A stretch of 64,000 nucleotides of DNA from JAUZRW01 sp034437755 (GTDB lineage: Bacteria > Chloroflexota > Anaerolineae > Aggregatilineales > Phototrophicaceae). Position 1 is the stretch's first letter; every line of letters starts with the position of its first letter. The translations under genes and the position numbers were made by a program. This document shows, piece after piece, positions 59,058 to 64,000 of this stretch. The notes under the pieces are model-generated. The model had not been told where the DNA came from and did no database searches. It worked only from the letters and a program-made list of their open reading frames with translations. The stretch is from positions 1 through 64,000 of the forward strand of contig DAOTTV010000051.1 in NCBI GenBank assembly GCA_034437755.1, in the 5' to 3' direction.

Positions 59058-60170
59058 TTATTCGGCATCATTGTCTAGCGTCACGTCGGTTTCAATATTG
59101 CCTGAGACGAGACCTTCTAGCACGTCTTGCATGTCGCTGCGGATGTTCTCGGGCACATCGCTCTCATGCGGCGATGCAATGCCGACACCCCCGCGTGCCG
59201 CATCTAAACGATAAATGCCGCCACCGGGGAAGTTGTCGTAGTTGCGTTCTGCGAGTAAGGCGATCATATCATATACCCCTTGATCGACACGCTTGAGTGC
59301 GCTGGCGATGATGTATTCTGATCCATCGACATTGCCACCATCAAAGGTTGTGAAGTACTCGTCTTGATCAACCCCGATGACGTAAATCTCCTGCTGTGCC
59401 GCATGAACGATCGCCGCTGATCCTAGTTGACCACCAGCGCCGAAGATCACGCTTGCACCGGCTTCGATGAAGATTTCAGCATCTTCGATGCCAGCCTCAG
59501 CATCGCTGAAACTATCGTTATAAGCGCCGAGAATATTCGTACCAATCTCCCAATCAGAATTGATATAAAGCGCACCCTGTTCATATCCTTTGCGGAAGTG
59601 TTCGACGGCGGGTATCGCCATGCCATAAACGCCTGCGATGATGTCGCTATCTTCTTCATTAGCCATCAGCGCGGCGAGCGCCCCTACTAGAAAACCGGCT
59701 TCGTCCTCACTGAAGACCACGCCGACGTAATTCTCCGGCACATCATCTAGACCGGATACATCCTGATCAATACCGATGAAATATACGTCAGGATTATTGC
59801 GGGCGCCGGTTATCGCGTCATCTTGCTGGGGAAAGCCGACGTTGACGATGACATCCGCGTCTTGCTCAAGACAAGTTTCGATGTTGTCGCTGTAGGTGTC
59901 CTCTTCGCTGGATTGCAAGATAATCGGATCGTTTAGATCATAATCATCGATTACTGCCAGCATACCCTCATATGCGAACTGGTTGAAACCGCCGTCGTTC
60001 AAATCGCTCAAATCTGTGACCAGACACGTCGTAAGCGGCGGAAACGGGGTTGCGGTTGGTACGGGTGTTTCGGTGGGCATCGGTGTGGGGGTGGCGGGGT
60101 CTGTCGTACACGCGATCAGAACAATCATCAGTGTGAGGCTCAATAAAGTGATCGGGATACGATGGCGCAT
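59058..60170 (-). CDS. BMP family substrate-binding lipoprotein
   Basis: Binding protein of the basic membrane protein/PnrA family, which in characterised members binds purine nucleosides for an ABC importer. The 370-residue product has a lipobox (MIVLIAC), a Thr/Pro linker, then DLSDLNDGGFNQFAYEG, the hinge VIFGAGGQLGSAAI and GVDQDEYFTTF. AGGAGG seven bases before the ATG at 60170 sets the start; an in-frame TTG is at 60176. It is a paralog of the next gene on the same strand and faces away from the ABC genes at 61737. A terminator lies between the two paralogs. Confidence 0.92.
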   Translation of the reverse strand: MRHRIPITLLSLTLMIVLIACTTDPATPTPMPTETPVPTATPFPPLTTCLVTDLSDLNDGGFNQFAYEGMLAVIDDYDLNDPIILQSSEEDTYSDNIETCLEQDADVIVNVGFPQQDDAITGARNNPDVYFIGIDQDVSGLDDVPENYVGVVFSEDEAGFLVGALAALMANEEDSDIIAGVYGMAIPAVEHFRKGYEQGALYINSDWEIGTNILGAYNDSFSDAEAGIEDAEIFIEAGASVIFGAGGQLGSAAIVHAAQQEIYVIGVDQDEYFTTFDGGNVDGSEYIIASALKRVDQGVYDMIALLAERNYDNFPGGGIYRLDAARGGVGIASPHESDVPENIRSDMQDVLEGLVSGNIETDVTLDNDAE

Positions 60171-60276
60171 GGGCAATCCTCCTAGTGCTTATCATGAGTT
60201 TAAGCTGAGACTATTACATCGTAGCTTATCGCATCCAGGTCGATATTCCCACTATTCCTACAAAAATTAACAAAAA

Positions 60277-60295
60277 CCCTGCCGATGGGGCAGGG
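60277..60295 (-). terminator. Intrinsic terminator of the second BMP gene
   Basis: On the minus strand CCCTGCC (60295-60289) pairs with GGCAGGG (60283-60277) and is followed by TTTTTG. A clear rho-independent terminator 34 bases after the stop of the 60329-61447 gene. Confidence 0.85.
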
Positions 60296-60328
60296 TCTTG
60301 ATACGATATTAATCTGACAGCGTGTGCT

Positions 60329-61447
60329 TTAACCGTCAGCTTCTTCGGTCGCTTCCATGTCCGGGGCTTCTTCTTCCATATCCTCGTCCATGTCATCTTC
60401 TTCCAGCAGATCACCGCTGACGGGGTCAACGCCGGTGCTGATGTCGCCTTCAATCAAGCCTTCGAGGATTTCTTCAACTTCGTCGTAGAATTCTTCCGGC
60501 ACATCGGCTTCATGCGGGGGTGCAAAGCCAACACCACCACGCTCAGCGTCGAGCAGGTAGTTGTTACCACCGGGGAATTCATCCATTTCACCCTCGACCA
60601 GCACGGCAACCATGTCATACACGCCCTGATCCACGCGCTTCAGTGCGCTGGAAATGAGGAAATCTGATCCTTCAGCCTCACCACCGCCAAAGGTTGTGAA
60701 GTATTCGTCCTGATCCACACCGATGACGTACACGCCTTGTGATGCGGCTTCGCTGATAGCGGCAGACCCTAGCGGGCCACCAGCGCCGAAGATCACGCTT
60801 GCGCCTTCACCGATGAACTGCTCAGCGTCCGAGACACCCTTCGCCAGATCATCGAAGCTGTCGTTGTAAATACCGAGGATATTGGTGCCGATTTCCCATT
60901 CTGGATTGATGTAGAGCGCACCTTGTTCGTAGCCATTGCGGAAGCGCTTCACTGCCGGCACGTCAATGCCATAAACGCCAGCGATGACATCGCTATCTTC
61001 TGAGTTTGCAACCAATGCCGCCAGCGCACCTACGAGGAAGCCGGATTGATCTTCGCGGAATTGCAGACCGACGAAGTTCTCAGGGCCATCTTGCAGGAAT
61101 TGATCGACACCGACGAAGAATACATCGGGGTTTTCCTCAGCGGCGACGGCCGTTGCATCTTGCAACAGGAAACCGACGGTCACGATGACATCGAAGCCTT
61201 CGTCGAGGCAGGTCGACAGGTTTGCTTCGTAGTCTGCTTCTGATTCGGTCTCGATAAAGCTATACTCGAGGTCATAATCGGCGGCGACATCCAGCGCACC
61301 TTCGTGGGCATATTCATTGAATGTGCCATCGTTGACGCGACCGACATCCGTAATCAGGCAGACACTTTCAATGTCTTCTTGTGCGAGCGAAGGCGCGACG
61401 CTGATCAGCAACGCGAACACGACAAATAGTAATCCAAACTTTCTCAC
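60329..61447 (-). CDS. BMP family substrate-binding protein with acidic tail
   Basis: Paralog of the preceding BMP gene, 372 residues. It has a Sec signal peptide (GLLFVVFALLISVAPSLAQ) with no lipobox cysteine, then DVGRVNDGTFNEYAHEG, VIFGAGGPLGSAAI and GVDQDEYFTTFGGGE. The last 30 residues are almost all acidic or Met (EEDDMDEDMEEEAPDMEA), an unusual tail for this family. It is divergent from the ABC ATPase gene, separated by 289 bases that should hold both promoters. It probably supplies ligand to that transporter. Purine nucleosides are the family-based guess. Confidence 0.92.
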   Translation of the reverse strand: MRKFGLLFVVFALLISVAPSLAQEDIESVCLITDVGRVNDGTFNEYAHEGALDVAADYDLEYSFIETESEADYEANLSTCLDEGFDVIVTVGFLLQDATAVAAEENPDVFFVGVDQFLQDGPENFVGLQFREDQSGFLVGALAALVANSEDSDVIAGVYGIDVPAVKRFRNGYEQGALYINPEWEIGTNILGIYNDSFDDLAKGVSDAEQFIGEGASVIFGAGGPLGSAAISEAASQGVYVIGVDQDEYFTTFGGGEAEGSDFLISSALKRVDQGVYDMVAVLVEGEMDEFPGGNNYLLDAERGGVGFAPPHEADVPEEFYDEVEEILEGLIEGDISTGVDPVSGDLLEEDDMDEDMEEEAPDMEATEEADG

Positions 61448-61736
61448 GATTTTTTCTCCTAAATGTGAAGATACGAAGTAAATGTTAAGTGAATTTTAGG
61501 AACACCTTACACAATCTATCGCGTTTTCCAGAATTTTCAAGGAATAATTGTCAGACTTAAGAAATTTCTGATGGTAAATGGTTGCTATGCGATGTCTCAT
61601 CAATTCACAATCATACTCCCGTGTATATTAGCGGGGGATACGTTATAATCGCACGCGACCAAATTGATCGTTCAGGACTCATAATCACCTGTGTGACAGT
61701 TAGCAGGGGTTATTCATTCATTCTGGAGCCATAATT
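61448..61736. promoter_or_regulatory. Divergent promoter region of the BMP and ABC genes
   Basis: 289 bases without coding. TATAAT at 61644-61649 fits a -10 for the plus-strand ABC operon, about 90 bases before its start; no -35 is clear. CCCG/CGGG flanks form a small hairpin near 61619-61636. The BMP side is AT-rich without a clear element. Confidence 0.45.
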
Positions 61737-63275
61737 GTGCCAACAAATACGCCTGTTCTGGAAGTGCGCGACGTGACCAAACGTTTTCCCGGGGTACTCG
61801 CAAACGACCGGATTAACTTAACGTTGTACCCAGGAAATGTGCTCGGGTTGCTCGGCGAAAATGGCGCGGGCAAAAGCACACTCATGAATATCATTTACGG
61901 CTTATATCAGCCGGATGAAGGACAAATCCTCATCAAAGGGCAACCGGTCGAAATCCACAGCCCCAATGATGCGATTGCGGCAGGCATCGGCATGGTGCAT
62001 CAGCACTTCCAGCTGGTGGATGTCCTCACCGTGACTGAAAATGTGATGCTCGGCAATGAGACGGTGAGCGGCGCGTTTTTGGATCGTCGTCGGGCCCGAC
62101 AACGAATCATCGCGATTTCGCAGGAATACGACCTGAAAGTCAATCCGGATGCGCTCATTCAGGATTTATCGGTTGGTGTCCAACAGCGCGTTGAAATCAT
62201 CAAAGCCCTGTATCGCGATGCCGAGATTCTAATTCTCGATGAACCGACGGCAGTCCTCACCCCACAGGAGGCACGCAGCTTATTCCGTATTATTCAGAAG
62301 CTACTCGGTCGCGGTGTGAGCATCATCTTCATCAGTCATAAGCTGAAGGAAATCATCGAAATTTGCGACCATGTAACTGTCTTGCGGCGCGGGGCCGTCG
62401 CCGGACAAGCCAACCCCAAAGAATCGACCACGCAATCGCTCGCATCGCTGATGGTCGGGCGCGATGTCGTCCTTGAAGTCGAGAAGACGCGCGGCGAAGG
62501 CACAGAAACCGTGATGCACATCAAAGATTTGCACGTCAATGATGAGCGCGGTGTACCGGCGGTCGAAGGCGTAACGCTTGACATTCGCGCCGGCGAAATT
62601 CTTGGCGTGGCAGGGGTGCAGGGCAACGGACAAACCGAACTGGTAGAAGCAATTACCGGTCTACGTGGTGTCGAAGCCGGTCAGGTCATCTTGATGGGGC
62701 AGACGATCACCAATGCCTCGCCGCGCACGATCACGGATATGGGCGTGTCGCACGTCCCTGAGGATCGCCAGCGCATGGGGATGATCGCGCCTTTCAAGGT
62801 GATGTTCAACATGGTCTTGAATAACTACCACAAAGCGCCGTTCTCACGCGGAGGCATCGTCGATGAAGATGCCATTGCCGAGCAAGCGCAGATGCTCGTC
62901 GAACGATACGACGTGCGCCCGCCACACATTCACACCCACATCGGTGGCTTATCCGGCGGCAATCAGCAAAAGGTGATCGTCGCGCGTGAGTTCTCGCGCC
63001 CGTCACGCCTGCTGATTATCGCGCAACCGACACGCGGGCTGGATGTGGGATCGATCGAATTCATCCACAAACAAATCGTCAAGATGCGCGATGAGGGCAC
63101 GGCGGTTCTACTCGTTTCCTCTGAGCTTGACGAAGTCCTGAGCCTGTCCGATCGCGTCGCTGTCATGTTCGATGGCAAGATCATTGATGTGTTGCCAATC
63201 GAAGCCGCCGACCGCGATACCGTTGGTCTGCGGATGGCAGGGAGCATGAATCAACAGGAAGGGAGCGATACATGA
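61737..63275 (+). CDS. ABC transporter ATPase, double-domain (BMP/nucleoside-type)
   Basis: The 512-residue protein has two ABC modules, as in YufO/RbsA-type importers. The first has Walker A GENGAGKST, LSVGVQQRVEI and ILDEPTAVLT; the second has a degenerate P-loop (GVQGNGQTEL), LSGGNQQKVIVARE and the IAQPTRGLD Walker B. This asymmetry is normal in the family. The start is GTG at 61737, with GGAG ten bases upstream. It overlaps the permease gene by four bases. With the divergent BMP genes it forms a probable nucleoside or related importer. Confidence 0.94.
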   Translation: MPTNTPVLEVRDVTKRFPGVLANDRINLTLYPGNVLGLLGENGAGKSTLMNIIYGLYQPDEGQILIKGQPVEIHSPNDAIAAGIGMVHQHFQLVDVLTVTENVMLGNETVSGAFLDRRRARQRIIAISQEYDLKVNPDALIQDLSVGVQQRVEIIKALYRDAEILILDEPTAVLTPQEARSLFRIIQKLLGRGVSIIFISHKLKEIIEICDHVTVLRRGAVAGQANPKESTTQSLASLMVGRDVVLEVEKTRGEGTETVMHIKDLHVNDERGVPAVEGVTLDIRAGEILGVAGVQGNGQTELVEAITGLRGVEAGQVILMGQTITNASPRTITDMGVSHVPEDRQRMGMIAPFKVMFNMVLNNYHKAPFSRGGIVDEDAIAEQAQMLVERYDVRPPHIHTHIGGLSGGNQQKVIVAREFSRPSRLLIIAQPTRGLDVGSIEFIHKQIVKMRDEGTAVLLVSSELDEVLSLSDRVAVMFDGKIIDVLPIEAADRDTVGLRMAGSMNQQEGSDT

Positions 63276-64000
63276 GCGAGCAAGCGACCAACACGACCAA
63301 CGATGCGCCCCAATTACCGGGCTTCATCGTTGGCTTTTCGCGCCTGTGGAATCGCGTGTCGGGCAGTTTAGTGCCGTTCCTCGCTGTGATCACGGCGTTT
63401 CTAGCGGGCATCCCGCTAATTATGATGACTGTTGGGCTAAATGACCCGGTGCGTGGCTTGCAAGTCTCCGGTCAAGCCTATTCAGCATTGGTCGAGGGCT
63501 TGTCCGGTCTAGCGGTGAGTGATGTTATCGACTCGGAAGATTTTTCAGCCATCCGCGCCTATGGCGATCAGGTCGAAATCGGTGAGATTGGCACAAATGC
63601 CAGCACATACGAAGACATCACTCGCATCGGTGTCGATAAGGTGCGCTCTTATCAGGAATTTCTCGGTCAATATCCAGAACTGGATAGCGACGAAGAGATC
63701 GAATATCTGATACAGACTGAGCGTATTCTAGAAAATATCGCCGACGACCAGAGTCCTGAAGAAGCGCTCACGATTGTGCAGGGCATCACGACCTTCCGCG
63801 ATGGCGATTTCATCACGACTTTCGCCGGAGAAGATGGCGCTCGTCGCAATCGCCGCGCTGACCGCGATGCAAACCAGACTCTGGCTGAGATAGCGAATAT
63901 TGCCGAAGATTATCCGACACCGGACGCATTGCGTGCCGACGAAGATGAGCTAGAAGATGTGATCGAGATTTATCCAGCGCTGGAAACGCTCGATACCGCG
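63272..64000 (+). CDS. ABC transporter permease, BMP/YufP-type, partial with a large extracytoplasmic insertion
   Basis: The frame starts with ATG at 63272 (ATGA overlap with the ATPase) and stays open for 243 codons to the end of the window, so the gene continues beyond it. A first transmembrane helix (LVPFLAVITAFLAGIPLIMMTV) is followed by NDPVRG and AYSALVEGLSG, matching the start of YufP-like permeases. In that family the next helices follow within about 60 residues; here at least 150 acidic, non-hydrophobic residues intervene. The insertion would face outside and could help dock the binding proteins. Confidence 0.85.
   Translation, partial: MSEQATNTTNDAPQLPGFIVGFSRLWNRVSGSLVPFLAVITAFLAGIPLIMMTVGLNDPVRGLQVSGQAYSALVEGLSGLAVSDVIDSEDFSAIRAYGDQVEIGEIGTNASTYEDITRIGVDKVRSYQEFLGQYPELDSDEEIEYLIQTERILENIADDQSPEEALTIVQGITTFRDGDFITTFAGEDGARRNRRADRDANQTLAEIANIAEDYPTPDALRADEDELEDVIEIYPALETLDTA

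Overview
This 64-kb window is bacterial chromosome of moderate GC content with densely packed, mostly housekeeping genes on both strands and no rRNA or tRNA gene that I could see. The gene set suggests a Chloroflexota bacterium, probably Anaerolineae-like. Pointers are lipoproteins and secreted proteins with Thr/Pro-rich linkers, a transaldolase/glucose-6-phosphate isomerase fusion, a stand-alone large subunit of a B12-dependent acyl-CoA mutase, several PIG-L deacetylases, a PSP1/RicT protein, a Mur-ligase/alanine-racemase fusion, haem A synthesis and Sco-type oxidase assembly genes, and tandem BMP-family binding proteins. The placement is inferred from gene content, not from a phylogeny.

Layout. 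0-8 kb: aroQ, glnA, aspartate kinase, a RicT-like protein, a PIG-L deacetylase, an M20 amidohydrolase and a coupled S51-like protein. 8-12 kb: purA, a cytosolic BtuF-like protein and a soluble histidine kinase in one run, facing a CHAD-like gene. 12-20.7 kb: a large membrane protein, an isobutyryl-CoA-mutase-type large subunit, an anchored glycosidase-like protein, an M28 peptidase lipoprotein, and a Sco plus degenerate PCuAC pair. 20.8-24.5 kb: promoter, glycine riboswitch and terminator upstream of gcvH-gcvPA-gcvPB. 24.5-32 kb: the MurF-like/Alr fusion, tgt, a phosphate-binding-like lipoprotein, a small tail-anchored protein, a second PIG-L enzyme and a DUF3048 protein. 32-34.5 kb: a marR-drrA-drrB-type efflux operon. 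34.7-48.3 kb: a DUF4139 protein, a NosR/NapH-like iron-sulfur membrane protein, uvrA, secA, a winged-helix protein, small membrane proteins, adenosine deaminase and ctaB. 48.3-56.3 kb: pentose phosphate and glycolysis genes (gnd, tal-pgi, gpmI), a UbiA prenyltransferase and a YhhN protein, bracketed by two inverted copies of a short repeat. 56.4-59 kb: an AT-richer accessory patch with an orphan response regulator and a primase-polymerase gene with structured leader DNA. 59-64 kb: two BMP-family binding proteins divergent from an ABC ATPase and a permease that runs off the window.

The most interesting signals are at residue level. The tgt product has lost its three zinc cysteines. The acyl-CoA mutase carries the Phe/Gln pair of isobutyryl-CoA mutase instead of the Tyr/Arg pair of methylmalonyl-CoA mutase. 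The Mur-ligase half of the racemase fusion has lost most catalytic residues. The PCuAC-like protein has lost its copper ligands. Two families of short palindromic repeats sit between genes. The primase-polymerase leader has two mutually exclusive hairpins, one covering its ribosome binding site. I found no CRISPR array, prophage or complete transposon.
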